DNA of 64,000 nt, taken from positions 1-64,000 of the forward strand of contig NZ_JABUXW010000004.1 in assembly GCF_014897585.1 (NCBI RefSeq), in the 5' to 3' direction. Of the stretch, positions 22,986-32,409 are shown piece by piece. The stretch's first letter is position 1; each line of letters opens with the position of its first letter. The notes under the pieces were generated by a model that saw nothing but the letters and a program-made list of their open reading frames with translations, was not told where the DNA came from and ran no database searches. Origin of the DNA: Brachybacterium tyrofermentans. Lineage in GTDB: Bacteria; Actinomycetota; Actinomycetes; Actinomycetales; Dermabacteraceae. The position numbers and the translations under genes are program-made.

Positions 22986-24809
22986 ATGCTCTTCGGCTCC
23001 GGTTCGTCCCTGTCCAGCCTCGTGACAGCCCTCGGCAGCACCGCGAGATTCGTCCGCAGCGCGACGAAGAGGACGGAGCACCGGGTGCGCCGCACCGCGA
23101 TCGCGCGACCGCTGTCCACCGGTGGGTTCCTCGGCGCCTCGATGACCACGTGGGTCTCCACCTCCCCGAGCTTGCTGCCGCGCACCTGGTGGATGTGGAC
23201 CCTCAACTTCGGGGCCTCGCAGATCTACGGCTACGCCGGCGGGGTCCTCGCCGAGAGGATCGTTCGCCGCGTCAGCGGGGCCCTCGGGCTGCGGGTACAG
23301 ATCGCGGAGGACCATCGCGAGCGGGCCCGCTGGCTCGGGGCCGCCGCCCTGCTCAGCATCTCCGCCTATTCGTGGGTGCGCGGGGTGCTGCGCCAGCGGG
23401 AGATCAGCCATCTCGTCCAGGAGGAGCCCAAGAACCTCGCCACCCATGTGGTCGGCACCGCGGGCGGCCTGCTGGCCTCCCTCGGGGTGCTGGGGACCGT
23501 GCGCGGGGTCATCGCGACCGCGCACATGTACCGCGCTCTGCTGCGGCCCTACCTCCCGGCGCGAGTGGTCGCCGTGCTCTCCCTCCTGCTCACCACGGCC
23601 ACCGTGGCCGTGCTCGCCGAGCGGATCCTGCGCGAGCGGGTGCTGGAGCAGATGATCGAGCGCGCGGAGGCCACCAACCGGCTCATCTCCCCCGACGTGC
23701 CCCGGCCCTCGTCGCCGCTGCGCTCGGGGAGTCCTGAGTCCTGGGAGACCTGGCAATCCCTCGGGGCACCGGGGCGCAAGATCGTCTCCGCAGGCCCCAC
23801 GCGCGAGGCGATCGCCGCGACCATCGGCGCGGGAGCCGCAGGATCGGGAACCGCCGACGACGAGGCGATCGAACCGATCCGGGTGTACGCCGGGAAGTCC
23901 TCGTCACGATCGCTGGAGGAGACGGTGCAGGCCGTGCTCGCCGAGCTGGATCGCACCGGGGCATGGGACCGGGACGTGCTGGTGCTGTTCACGGGGACCG
24001 GCACCGGATGGCTGCAGGAGTGGTCGCTCTCCGCGATCGAGTTCCTCACCGGTGGGAACTGCGCCACGGCGTCCCTGCAGTACTCCGTGTACCCCAGCGG
24101 TCTCAGCTACCTCCTGGATCGCCGCAGCCCGCCGCGCGCCGGGAACCAGCTGTTCGATGCGGTGCGCCGACGCCTGGACGCGATGCCCGAGCAGTCCCGA
24201 CCGCGCCTGTTCGTGGCCGGGGAGTCCCTGGGATCCTTCGGCGGCAATGCGGCTTTCCGGGACATCAAGGATCTGCTCTCCTCGGTGGACGGCGCCGTCT
24301 GGACGGGCACCCCGAGCTTCACGCCGCTGTGGAGGGAGATCGTCTCCCGCAGCCGACCCGGAGCCCCTGCCATCGCCCCGATCATCGATCACGGGCGCAA
24401 TATCCGCGTCGTCACCCGTCCCCGCGACCTGCATCGGAACTACTTCGGCGGGTTGTACGAGACGTGGCAGCACCCGCGGGTGGTCTATGCCCAGCATCCC
24501 TCGGACCCGGTGGTCTGGTGGCGTCCCTCGCTGCTGTGGGAGGAGCCTGCCTGGCTGCGTCAGCGGGTCGGGCACGACGTCACGACGGCGATGCGCTGGT
24601 TCCCCTGGATCACGTTCTGGCAGATCGCGGCGGACATGCCGCTGTCGATCAAGGTCACCGGTGGGCACGGCCACTCGTACCACGAGGAGATGGTGCCGAT
24701 CTGGGCCGCCGTGCTCGGGCAGGATGGCCCGGGGTCCGACGCCGCCACCCAGCGAAGCCGGCACATCGCGATCGTGAAGGCGATCCGACAGATCAACCCG
24801 CGGGTCTGA
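22986..24809 (+). CDS. Membrane alpha/beta-hydrolase, Abhydrolase_9 family
   Basis: A 607-residue protein with several membrane segments in the first 230 residues and an extracytoplasmic or membrane-attached hydrolase domain after about 280. Family features are IRVYAGKSSSRSLEETVQAVLAEL, VLVLFTGTGTGWLQ, the nucleophile elbow GESLGSFGGNAAF, WTGTPSF, and VVYAQHPSDPVVWWRP near the end, followed by TGGHGHSYHEEMVPIW. The substrate is unknown. ATG 22986 has TAGCCT exactly six bases upstream (22974-22979) and no ribosome site, so it is read as leaderless. Confidence 0.88.
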   Translation: MLFGSGSSLSSLVTALGSTARFVRSATKRTEHRVRRTAIARPLSTGGFLGASMTTWVSTSPSLLPRTWWMWTLNFGASQIYGYAGGVLAERIVRRVSGALGLRVQIAEDHRERARWLGAAALLSISAYSWVRGVLRQREISHLVQEEPKNLATHVVGTAGGLLASLGVLGTVRGVIATAHMYRALLRPYLPARVVAVLSLLLTTATVAVLAERILRERVLEQMIERAEATNRLISPDVPRPSSPLRSGSPESWETWQSLGAPGRKIVSAGPTREAIAATIGAGAAGSGTADDEAIEPIRVYAGKSSSRSLEETVQAVLAELDRTGAWDRDVLVLFTGTGTGWLQEWSLSAIEFLTGGNCATASLQYSVYPSGLSYLLDRRSPPRAGNQLFDAVRRRLDAMPEQSRPRLFVAGESLGSFGGNAAFRDIKDLLSSVDGAVWTGTPSFTPLWREIVSRSRPGAPAIAPIIDHGRNIRVVTRPRDLHRNYFGGLYETWQHPRVVYAQHPSDPVVWWRPSLLWEEPAWLRQRVGHDVTTAMRWFPWITFWQIAADMPLSIKVTGGHGHSYHEEMVPIWAAVLGQDGPGSDAATQRSRHIAIVKAIRQINPRV

Positions 24810-24901
24810 GCGGCCGGCCAGCAGTCGGCGCAGTCCCGAGGCCATCAGCCCTGGGCCGTCCTGGGAACCGCTGCCGGGGATCCCGCCCCTGGAGCCGGAG
24901 C

Positions 24902-25747
24902 TCAGGGGTTCGGGCCGGTCGCGATGGGCAGGGTCGGATCGGCGCTCCACTGCGACCAGGATCCTGGGAACAGCCGCACCTTCGTGAACCCGGCGCGCTG
25001 CAGGGCGAGGACGTCGTGGGTGGCGGTCACCCCGGATCCGCAGTAGACGATGGCTTCCTGGTCGAGGCGCACCCCGGCGGCCTCGAAGCGCTCGCGCAGC
25101 TCGTCGGCGCCGAGGAAGCGTGCGCCCTCGGAGAGGTTGCCGGTGAAGGGCAGGTTCACGGCACCGGGGATGTGGCCGGCCCGGGGGTCGATCGGCTCGG
25201 TCTCTCCCCGGTAGCGCTCCGGTGCACGGGCGTCGATGATCAGGGCCTCGCCGGCGGCGACCTCGTCGGCCGTGGCGATCTGCTCGGCGGGCCAGGCACG
25301 GGCGGGCACGTCGCCCGGCGCCGCCTGGATCTCCCCGGTCTCGAGCGGGCCGTCCCAGGCGCTCAGGCCGCCGTCGAGGACGGCGGCGTCGTGGCCCAGC
25401 GCTCGCAGCATCCACACCAGGCGCCCGGCGGGTGACCCGTTGGTGTCGTCGTAGGCGACAACGGCCGAGCCGTCCTGCACCCCGGCGCGGCGCAGGGAGG
25501 CGGCGAAGTCCTCGGGGTCGGGAAGGGGGTGGCGGCCTGCCTCCGGGCGGGCGGGTGCGGCGAGCTCGGTGTCGAGGTCGATGTAGACCGCACCGGGCAG
25601 ATGGCCCTCGAGGTACGCGTGACGGCCGGTGGAGCCGTCGAGCGCCCACCGCACGTCCAGCAGGTGCACGGGGCGCACCCCGGCAGTCTCGAGGACCTCG
25701 TGGAGATCGGCGAGGTCGATGATCGGGGCGAGCGCTGCGGCATTCAT
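24902..25747 (-). CDS. Two-domain sulfurtransferase (rhodanese)
   Basis: A 281-residue thiosulfate or 3-mercaptopyruvate sulfurtransferase with two rhodanese domains. The first has HLLDVRWALDG and LPGAVYIDLDTEL. The second has IIDARAPERYRGETEPIDPRAGHIPGAVNLPF and the active-site loop CGSGVTA, whose Cys carries the persulfide; the CGSGVTA form favours the mercaptopyruvate type. It transfers sulfur to cyanide or other thiols. ATG 25747 has TAGGCT exactly six bases upstream, again the leaderless geometry. Confidence 0.92.
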   Translation of the reverse strand: MNAAALAPIIDLADLHEVLETAGVRPVHLLDVRWALDGSTGRHAYLEGHLPGAVYIDLDTELAAPARPEAGRHPLPDPEDFAASLRRAGVQDGSAVVAYDDTNGSPAGRLVWMLRALGHDAAVLDGGLSAWDGPLETGEIQAAPGDVPARAWPAEQIATADEVAAGEALIIDARAPERYRGETEPIDPRAGHIPGAVNLPFTGNLSEGARFLGADELRERFEAAGVRLDQEAIVYCGSGVTATHDVLALQRAGFTKVRLFPGSWSQWSADPTLPIATGPNP

Positions 25748-25806
25748 GGCGCGAGCCTACGCGTCGGCCCGGCCCGTGGTCACGCCGTCAGCTGGTCAGG
25801 TGCTGG

Positions 25807-27024
25807 TCAGGCGCGGACCTGGAGGTCCACTCGCACCAGGCGATGATCCGAGGTGGGGAACGGATGCGTGCCGGTCAGCTCGCTGCCGGACTGTCCCGCC
25901 GCCGGCCAGAACACGGCCGAGGAGACGACCTGGAGCGTCTTCGCCGGCAGCACGTAGTCCACGCGCAGGTTCCCGGGGCCCGGGGTATCCGCGAAGTCCG
26001 CCGTGTCGTACTGGGGATCGGTGCCGTGATCGGCGTTCGCGCCGCCCTGCTCTGTCGCCTCGAGGGCCCCCTCGCTGCGGGGCATCGTGTCGCGCACGCG
26101 CGGGTGCTTGAGCAGCTGGTCCATCGCGCCCGGCCAGGAGTCGCCGTCGAGCGGATCGGAGTTGTAGTCCCCGAGGATCACGAACTTCTCCTGCGCGGCG
26201 AGGCCACCGATCGTCCCGGCGTCGTCGACGATCCACTGCGAGCGCCGGCCCGGGCTGAGGTAGTCGGCCCACAGTCGGATCTCGTCGTTGTTGCGTCGCT
26301 GGTTGCGCTTCTCCGGCCCGTCGAAGCTCGGCGGGGTGGGGTGCGCGGTGAGCACATGCACGGTGGAGGACCCGATCCGCACGGGCACGTCCCAGTGGGA
26401 CTTGGAGCTCAGCCGCAGCTCGGCGGCGTGCTCACCATAGAACTCGGTGGGCAGCAGGTTGCTCGGCATATCGGCCCAGCGCAGCTTCTGGAAGGTGCGC
26501 ACCTGCTCGGTGAGGATCGGATGACGGGAGAGGATGACCATCCCGTACTGGCCCGGGAACTCGCCGAACCCCCAGGCGTCGTCCGGGCCGTCGGCGACGC
26601 CGTCACCGTTGAGGTCGTGTCCGCTGGGCACGCCGGTGTTCACCGGAGCCGTGAAGGAATAGGGATAGAAGACCGGGGTGCGGCCGTTCTGCCCGACCTC
26701 GAGGTACTTGCTGCGGAAGAGGTCGATCCCTGACCCGTCCTCGTCGAAATCGAACTCGTTGAGCAGCAGGACGTCGGGGTTGTTGATCTGGATGACCTCG
26801 GCGACCGCGCGGATCTGCGCGTCCTTGCCGGACTCGAGGTCGCTCAGGAGCTCTCCGGCCTTCGCGCGGTTCAACGACGCGTTGTAGGTCGCCACCCGCA
26901 GCCGCTCGAACTGGCCACCGCGGCGGCCGGGCTGAGGGGCTGCGTGGGACGCTGCTGCCGGCAGGCCGAGGCCCGCTGCGGCAGCGGCGGCGAGGGCACG
27001 GCGACGGCTGATGCTCGGTGACAT
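25807..27024 (-). CDS. Secreted endonuclease/exonuclease/phosphatase-fold protein
   Basis: A 405-residue EEP-superfamily hydrolase with a Tat-type signal, S-R-R-R-A-L-A-A-A and a hydrophobic stretch ending in A-S-H-A. Catalytic landmarks are RVATYNASLNR, LLLNEFDFDEDG with the metal-binding Glu, TAHPTPPSFDGP, ILGDYNSDP, and the terminal TSDHRLVRVDL. It may release phosphate from extracellular nucleic acids or phosphodiesters. ATG 27024 is chosen because GGAAGG precedes it, but that is very close; in-frame ATG 27033 adds three residues and is nearly as good. Confidence 0.88.
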   Translation of the reverse strand: MSPSISRRRALAAAAAAGLGLPAAASHAAPQPGRRGGQFERLRVATYNASLNRAKAGELLSDLESGKDAQIRAVAEVIQINNPDVLLLNEFDFDEDGSGIDLFRSKYLEVGQNGRTPVFYPYSFTAPVNTGVPSGHDLNGDGVADGPDDAWGFGEFPGQYGMVILSRHPILTEQVRTFQKLRWADMPSNLLPTEFYGEHAAELRLSSKSHWDVPVRIGSSTVHVLTAHPTPPSFDGPEKRNQRRNNDEIRLWADYLSPGRRSQWIVDDAGTIGGLAAQEKFVILGDYNSDPLDGDSWPGAMDQLLKHPRVRDTMPRSEGALEATEQGGANADHGTDPQYDTADFADTPGPGNLRVDYVLPAKTLQVVSSAVFWPAAGQSGSELTGTHPFPTSDHRLVRVDLQVRA

Positions 27025-27212
27025 GCCTTCCATTGTGCAGTAATTGCGTCGCAGACCACAACGTGGGTGTGGACGACGGATCCTCCCCACGATATTCCCG
27101 ACAATCGTCCACACCGGCCCCGCCCCGCTCGAGCCGGTGCAGGCCCTGCCTGGAGCCGACGCAGACCCTGCCTCGCCCCCACGGAAACGCGATCAATGGG
27201 AGACTGACGAGC

Positions 27213-28103
27213 ATGAGAATCGCGTTCCTGGGCACCGGCCGCATGGGCACGGAACTGGCCCTCCACCTGCTCCCCGAGCATCAGCTGACCGTCTGGAACC
27301 GCACGGCGGCCCGGACCTCGACCCTCGCCGAGGCGGGCGCCGCCGTCGCGGACTCCCCCGCCGATGCCGTCACCGACGCCGACCTCGTGATCACCTCGCT
27401 GTTCGGCCCGGATGCCGTGCGCGAGACGGTCACCGCCGCCGGTCTGATCCCGGCCGGAATCCCCTGGATCGACACCACGACGGTTTCACCCGAGGACGCG
27501 GATGAGTTCGCCGAAGCCGTCCCCAGCTACGTGGGAGTCCCGGTGATCGGCACCCTCGGCCCGGCCCGCAAGGGATCGCTCGGCGTGTACGTCGGCACGC
27601 CCGACGCCTCCCTGCGAGATCAGGTCCTCGAGCTCGTGTCGCCCTGGGCGGACCCGGCGCGGCTGAAGGGCGTCGACTCCGGCCGTAAGGCCGCCACCGG
27701 CAAGCTGCTGGCGAACCTGGCGCTGGCGATCAGTGCCCAGGGGCTGCGCGAGGCACTGGCCCTGGGCGAGGCCGCGGGCGCCTCCGACGAGGAGACGCTG
27801 GGCATGCTCGATTCGACCGGACTCGCTTTCATCGCCGGCATGAAGGGGGCCTTCGTGCGGGGCGAGCGCACCACGGAGGGCGGCGACTTCACGGCCGACG
27901 CGATCGCCAAGGACGCCCGGCTGATGATCGACACGGTCGGGGCGGCGGCGTCCGATTCAACGTCGCCGACTTCCCGCCCCGGCGGCGACCTGCCCGCCCT
28001 GCGCGGCGCCCTCGCCTCCCTCGATGCGGAGATCGCCGCCGGTCACGGCGACGACGACTTCTCCACCATCCTGTTGCCGGGGGCCCAGCGCACCGGGGAG
28101 TGA
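27213..28103 (+). CDS. NAD(P)-dependent beta-hydroxyacid dehydrogenase-like reductase
   Basis: A 296-residue protein of the 6-phosphogluconate/3-hydroxyisobutyrate dehydrogenase family. The N-terminal Rossmann motif is FLGTGRMGTELA, followed by VWNRTAART, which favours NADP. The catalytic lysine helix reads SGRKAATGKLLANLALA. The usual P-V-S-G-G loop is replaced by PVIGTLGPARKGSL, so this is a divergent branch whose substrate cannot be named. ATG 27213 has GGGAG upstream. A hairpin separates it from the convergent GNAT gene. Confidence 0.85.
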   Translation: MRIAFLGTGRMGTELALHLLPEHQLTVWNRTAARTSTLAEAGAAVADSPADAVTDADLVITSLFGPDAVRETVTAAGLIPAGIPWIDTTTVSPEDADEFAEAVPSYVGVPVIGTLGPARKGSLGVYVGTPDASLRDQVLELVSPWADPARLKGVDSGRKAATGKLLANLALAISAQGLREALALGEAAGASDEETLGMLDSTGLAFIAGMKGAFVRGERTTEGGDFTADAIAKDARLMIDTVGAAASDSTSPTSRPGGDLPALRGALASLDAEIAAGHGDDDFSTILLPGAQRTGE

Positions 28104-28124
28104 GGTCGAGCGGCCTCAGCGGCA

Positions 28125-28158
28125 GATCGCCCGGAAACGATCCGGGTCGACGGCGATC
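28125..28158. terminator. Bidirectional hairpin between convergent genes
   Basis: An outer stem GATCGCC/GGCGATC (28125-28131 with 28152-28158) encloses an overlapping CCCGGA/TCCGGG stem (28130-28135 with 28141-28146). It spans the GNAT stop codon and may terminate both flanking genes. Confidence 0.45.
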
Positions 28159-28717
28159 AGCTGCCGAGGATCGCCATGTAGTGGACGTCTATCCAGGCGC
28201 CGTCCAGCAGCAGGGCGTCCCTCCCCGTGCCCTCGTGGACGAAGCCGACCTTCTCGTACACGTGCCGGGCGCGCGGGTTGAGGTCGTAGACCTCCAGGGT
28301 GATGCGGTGCAACCCCATAGTGCGCAGGCCGTGCTCGACGATCAGCCGGGTGGCCTCGGTGCCGAGACCGCGGCCGCGGCCGGCGGCCCCCAGCAGGGTC
28401 CGGAAGCCGCAGGAGCGATTGCCTGCGTCCCAGTCGTTCAGGACGACCTCACCGACGAGGTCTCCCGTGGCTCGGTCGATCACACCCAGGACCAGCCGGT
28501 CCTCTGCGTGCGCCCATGCTCCGTAGATCCCACGGAGTTCATCGAGGGACGGGCCCGTGAACTCCTCGTCCCGAGAGTGCACGGAGCCGGTGAGGATCGC
28601 GATCTCCTCATCGTCACAGATCAGGGCGCCGATGACGTCAGCATCCTCGGCTCGGATCGGCCGCAGAATGACGAGCTCGCCGCGCAGGGTCGGCTTCAGG
28701 CTGAAGGGAGTGGCCAT
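28157..28717 (-). CDS. GNAT acetyltransferase (RimJ/RimL type)
   Basis: A 186-residue single-domain N-acetyltransferase: LRPIRAEDADVIGAL at the N-terminus, LGVIDRATGDLVGEVVLNDWDAGNRSCGF, the acetyl-CoA loop AAGRGRGLGTEATRLIVEHGL, and LNPRARHVYEKVGFVHEGTGRDA. It acetylates an amino group, perhaps a protein N-terminus or antibiotic; the substrate is unknown. ATG 28717 has TAGGGT exactly six bases upstream (28724-28729 on the plus strand), so it is probably leaderless. Confidence 0.9.
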   Translation of the reverse strand: MATPFSLKPTLRGELVILRPIRAEDADVIGALICDDEEIAILTGSVHSRDEEFTGPSLDELRGIYGAWAHAEDRLVLGVIDRATGDLVGEVVLNDWDAGNRSCGFRTLLGAAGRGRGLGTEATRLIVEHGLRTMGLHRITLEVYDLNPRARHVYEKVGFVHEGTGRDALLLDGAWIDVHYMAILGS

Positions 28718-28800
28718 GGGGAGACCCTATAGAAACGAGCATCGGCCACTGCCGATTCGTCGGGCCGGCACCAGCACCACAAATAGCGGTGTCGCACTAT

Positions 28801-28829
28801 TGACGCTTTCCGACAGGCACCATAGATTC
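28801..28829 (+). promoter_or_regulatory. Sigma-70-type promoter for the secreted esterase
   Basis: TTGACG (28801-28806), a 17-base spacer and TAGATT (28824-28829) make the clearest canonical promoter in the window, 52 bases before the esterase start. It belongs to a gene with a conventional ribosome site. Confidence 0.65.
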
Positions 28830-28881
28830 TTCTCTCGTGATGCGGACCACACCTGGGTCCGCTCGAACGAAGGAGTTCCTC

Positions 28882-30141
28882 ATGAGCAGTCCCTTCCCCC
28901 GCCGCGCCGTCCTCACGGCCGGCGCCGCTGCCGCCACCGCTGCCGCCGCGACCGTCGGCCTCGCGCCCGCAGCCCTCGCGAAGGGCCCGGAACGCTCCGC
29001 ACCCTTCACGCTCGATGCCGAGGTCCTCGACGGCGGCGAACAGATCGTCTCAGTGACGATCGACGCCACCCGCCGGGGCGGCCTTCCCACCGGGGAGCTC
29101 CCGACCTCGACCTTCACCGTCCACGCCCGCGGGACGAATCCGCTCACCGGCGAGGTCGCCTACGACGTCGAGCGCCCGATCACGGCGGTGAGCGCCGACC
29201 ATCGCGGGCGGATCACCGTCGAGCTCGAGCACGGCAACGGCGTCGAGGGCGCAGGCACCCTCGGCTGGATGGGCGACGCCGGCCGCAACGTGCAGCTCGA
29301 CCTCGAGTACACGATCACGCAGAACGAGCCGCTCCCCCTGCACGGCAAGGGCGTCCCGCAGATCTCCTCGTTCGTCCAGGGCGACCTCGTGTCCCCCGAG
29401 GTCGATGCCTTCAGCTCCCATGTCTCCGCCTCGGGCACCAACTACCGTCTCTTCAGCCCGGCGCGATCCAGCCGGCCGGCGGAACGTCCCCTCATCATCT
29501 GGCTGCACGGCGGCGGCGAGGGCGGATTCACCGAGGGGGGCGTCGAGTACTACGACAACGAGTCCCAGATGAGGGCGAACCGTGGCGCCCTGGGCGTGGC
29601 GACGCCCGAGGCCCAGGAGATCTTCGGCGGTGCCTACGTCGTGGCCCCGCAGTGCCCCTCGGCGTGGATGCTCGATGGCCCGGCCTTCGAGCCCCTGGTC
29701 GACGAGATCATCGAGGAGGTCGCCGCCGCGCACCCGGTCGACCGCAGCCGCGTCCACGTGATCGGTGCCAGCAACGGCGGCTACATGACCTTGAAGATGG
29801 TGGTGGAGAACCCGGGCGTCTTCGCCTCCGCGACCCCGATCTGCGGCGTGGTCAAGGAGTACTACGACTCCCCCGGGCCCTTGGTGCCCGATGCAGAGCT
29901 GGCCGCGATCTCCACTCCGACCTGGCTGATCGCTGCGGCGAACGACGGCACCGTGGACCCCGTGGCGAACACCGTCCATGCCCACGAGCTGATCGACGGG
30001 TCGATCCTCAGCCTGTACGACACGGTGACCTGGGAGGGCGTGGACTACTCCGGGCACTTCTCCTGGATCTATGCGAGCCGCAACGATCCCTCCCACGACG
30101 GGATGAGCCTGTGGGAGTGGATGGCGGCGCAGGAGCTCTGA
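28882..30141 (+). CDS. Secreted esterase/PHB-depolymerase-like alpha/beta-hydrolase
   Basis: A 419-residue protein. The N-terminus, PFPRRAVLTAGAAAATAAAATVGLAPAALA, is a Tat signal. An immunoglobulin-like beta domain covers about residues 40-165. The hydrolase domain has WLHGGGEGGF, the nucleophile elbow GASNGGY, an acid near AANDGTVDP and the histidine in YSGHFSW. This is the layout of secreted esterases of the feruloyl esterase/PHB depolymerase group; the substrate is unknown. ATG 28882 follows AGGAG at 28871-28875. Confidence 0.88.
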   Translation: MSSPFPRRAVLTAGAAAATAAAATVGLAPAALAKGPERSAPFTLDAEVLDGGEQIVSVTIDATRRGGLPTGELPTSTFTVHARGTNPLTGEVAYDVERPITAVSADHRGRITVELEHGNGVEGAGTLGWMGDAGRNVQLDLEYTITQNEPLPLHGKGVPQISSFVQGDLVSPEVDAFSSHVSASGTNYRLFSPARSSRPAERPLIIWLHGGGEGGFTEGGVEYYDNESQMRANRGALGVATPEAQEIFGGAYVVAPQCPSAWMLDGPAFEPLVDEIIEEVAAAHPVDRSRVHVIGASNGGYMTLKMVVENPGVFASATPICGVVKEYYDSPGPLVPDAELAAISTPTWLIAAANDGTVDPVANTVHAHELIDGSILSLYDTVTWEGVDYSGHFSWIYASRNDPSHDGMSLWEWMAAQEL

Positions 30142-30169
30142 GACAGCGCCCGACGGATGGCCGAACGGC

Positions 30170-30694
30170 TCAGATCCCGACTGCGCGCAGCACTGCCTGA
30201 GCGGTGCTGCGCGGGTCGGGGCCCACGGGCACCGCGGCGTCCTCGACCCCTGCGGCGTCGAGGATGTCGGTGAGCTCGTCGAAACGGTCCAGGTGCCAGG
30301 CCAGGCCGTCCGGATCGCCCTCGTGCCGGCGATGCAGGCGCGCGCGCACGAGCTCTCGCGGCGCGGTCAGCCGCACCACGGTGAGCGGGCAGCCGAACGC
30401 CGTCTCGTAGCTGGCGCGGTCGGCGCGCTCCTCGATCACCCCGGCGGCGACCAGCACCTGGGCCCCGGCCTCCCGGTGCACCGCGCTCACGGCGCGGAGC
30501 GCGGCCTGCTCGAGCCGGCTGTTGAAGCGGTCCCCGGGTGGGGCCGGCCAGGACCGACGCAGCCAGTCCAGGTCGAACGCGGAACCGGGGATCGAACGCA
30601 CCTCGAGCTCGTCGGCGATCGCGTCGGTCGTCGTCGTCTTCCCGACCCCCACGGCGCCGATCAGCAGCAGCGCCCGAGGCGCTCCCGAGCTCAT
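30170..30694 (-). CDS. Small P-loop kinase/ATPase
   Basis: A 174-residue nucleotide-binding protein with Walker A GAVGVGKTTTTD near the N-terminus, FDLDWLRRSWPAP, and VVRLTAPRELVRARLHRRHEGDP, which looks like the lid of a nucleoside or small-molecule kinase. The substrate is unknown. Its ATG overlaps the stop of the FAD dehydrogenase by four bases, so it is the last gene of that coupled set. Confidence 0.78.
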   Translation of the reverse strand: MSSGAPRALLLIGAVGVGKTTTTDAIADELEVRSIPGSAFDLDWLRRSWPAPPGDRFNSRLEQAALRAVSAVHREAGAQVLVAAGVIEERADRASYETAFGCPLTVVRLTAPRELVRARLHRRHEGDPDGLAWHLDRFDELTDILDAAGVEDAAVPVGPDPRSTAQAVLRAVGI

Positions 30695-32409
30695 CCCAGG
30701 TCCTCGAGCACGCCGGCGGCGGCCTGCCGCCCGCTGAAGAGGCAGCCGCCCAGGAAGGTGCCCTCCAGGGCGTTGTGCCCGTGCACTCCCCCGCCGCCGA
30801 AGCCGCTCGCCTCTCCCGCGGCATAGAGGCCCGGCAGTCGACGGTCTGCGGCGTAGTCCCCCGGCTCCGCAGTGCCTGGAGCCGCGAGAACGGGCGCCCG
30901 CTGCACCCTTCCGCCGAGGTCCGTCTCGAGGCCGCCGAGCGTCTTGCGCAGCAGCACATGCAGCCGCACGGCGATCAGCCCCCCGGCCGACGGGTCCAGC
31001 AGACGGTGCGGGGCCGCCGTGCGGATCAGCCGGTCCCCGAGATAACGCCGAGCCCCGCGCAGCGCGGTGATCTGGGCATCCTTCGAGAATCGGTTCGTGA
31101 TCTCCGCGTCCCGGGCGCGGATCACCCGCTCGAGGTCCTGAGCGTCCACGAGGTCCTCGCCGGTGAGGGCGTTCATGCGGGCCACCAGTTCGGGCACCGT
31201 CCCGGCCTGCAGGAAGTCCTCGCCGTGGTCGAGGAAGGCCTGCACCGGGGCGGGCGCGCCGGGCTTCACCCGGGAGAGCACCTGCTTCACGTCCCTGCCG
31301 GTGAGGTCCGGGTTCTGCTCGCTGCCGGAGAGCGCGAACTCCTTCGCGATGATCTTCGGCGTGAGCACGAACCAGGAGTGGTCGTGGCCCGTGGTGCGCA
31401 GGTGCCGCAGCGTCGAGGTGGTGTCGAAGCCGGGGAAGGCCGGGGCGGGCAGCCGGTTCCCGCGGGCGTCCACCCAGAGGGACGACGGGCCGGGCAGGAT
31501 GCGGATGCCGTGACCGCGCCACACCGGGTCCCAGTTCCGGATGCCCTCGGTGTAGTGCCACATCCGGTCGCGGTTGATCCAGCTCCCGCCGGCGCGCTCG
31601 GCGGCGAGCATCCCGGTGCCGTCGACGCTCGCCGGCACCCCATGCACGACCTCCTCGGGCATGGTGCCGAGATCCGCAGGCCACAGCTCGCGCACCAGCT
31701 CCTCGTTGCCGCCGATCCCGCCGGTGGCGACCACGATCGCGGCGGCCCGGTGCTCGAATTCGCGGCTCGCCTCGCGAGTGGAGCCGACGCCGCGCGCGGT
31801 GGCATCCGGGGCGAGCACCTGCCCGCGCACCCCGACGGCTCGCCCGCCCTCGACGAGGACCTCCTCGACCGCATGGCGGGTGGCCAGCGTGATCCGGCCC
31901 GCGGTGCGGTGGGCGGCGAGCGCCCGGACGAAGGGCTCGACGACGCCGGGCCCGGTGCCCCAGGTGATGTGGAAGCGGGGCACGGAGTTGCCGTGTCCCT
32001 CGGCGCGGCCGTCGCCCCGCTCCGCCCAGCCGACGACGGGGAAGAGTCGCAGTCCCAGGCCGTGCAGCCAGGATCGTTTCTCCCCCGCGGCGAACTGCAG
32101 GTAGGCCTCGGCCCAGCGGCGCGGCCAGTGATCCTCCGGCCGGTCGAAGGCGGCGGAACCGTGCCAGTCCTGGCGGGCCAGCTCCAGGCTGTCGCGGATG
32201 CCGAGGTGCCGCTGCTCCGGGGAGTCGATGAGGAAGAGCCCGCCGAAGCTCCACCAGGCCTGCCCGCCGAGGTCCTGTTCGCCCTCGCGCTCCAGGAGCA
32301 GCACCCGTCGGCCGCCGTCGGCGATCCGCGTGGCGGCGACCAGGCCCGACAGGCCCGCGCCGACCACGATCACGTCAGCGCCGTCCGCGGCGTGGCGCGC
32401 AGCGGTCAC
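30691..32409 (-). CDS. FAD-binding dehydrogenase (KsdD/fumarate reductase-like)
   Basis: A 572-residue flavoprotein. The FAD site is VIVVGAGLSGLVAATRIADGGRRVLLLERE at the N-terminus, with ATGGIGGNEELV in the middle and LYAAGEASGFGGGGVHGHNALEGTFLGGCLFSG at the C-terminus, the conserved end of the succinate dehydrogenase/3-ketosteroid dehydrogenase family. This subgroup is often annotated simply as FAD-binding dehydrogenase; substrate unknown. Start and stop overlap neighbours by four bases each (32406-32409 and 30691-30694). Confidence 0.9.
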   Translation of the reverse strand: MTAARHAADGADVIVVGAGLSGLVAATRIADGGRRVLLLEREGEQDLGGQAWWSFGGLFLIDSPEQRHLGIRDSLELARQDWHGSAAFDRPEDHWPRRWAEAYLQFAAGEKRSWLHGLGLRLFPVVGWAERGDGRAEGHGNSVPRFHITWGTGPGVVEPFVRALAAHRTAGRITLATRHAVEEVLVEGGRAVGVRGQVLAPDATARGVGSTREASREFEHRAAAIVVATGGIGGNEELVRELWPADLGTMPEEVVHGVPASVDGTGMLAAERAGGSWINRDRMWHYTEGIRNWDPVWRGHGIRILPGPSSLWVDARGNRLPAPAFPGFDTTSTLRHLRTTGHDHSWFVLTPKIIAKEFALSGSEQNPDLTGRDVKQVLSRVKPGAPAPVQAFLDHGEDFLQAGTVPELVARMNALTGEDLVDAQDLERVIRARDAEITNRFSKDAQITALRGARRYLGDRLIRTAAPHRLLDPSAGGLIAVRLHVLLRKTLGGLETDLGGRVQRAPVLAAPGTAEPGDYAADRRLPGLYAAGEASGFGGGGVHGHNALEGTFLGGCLFSGRQAAAGVLEDLG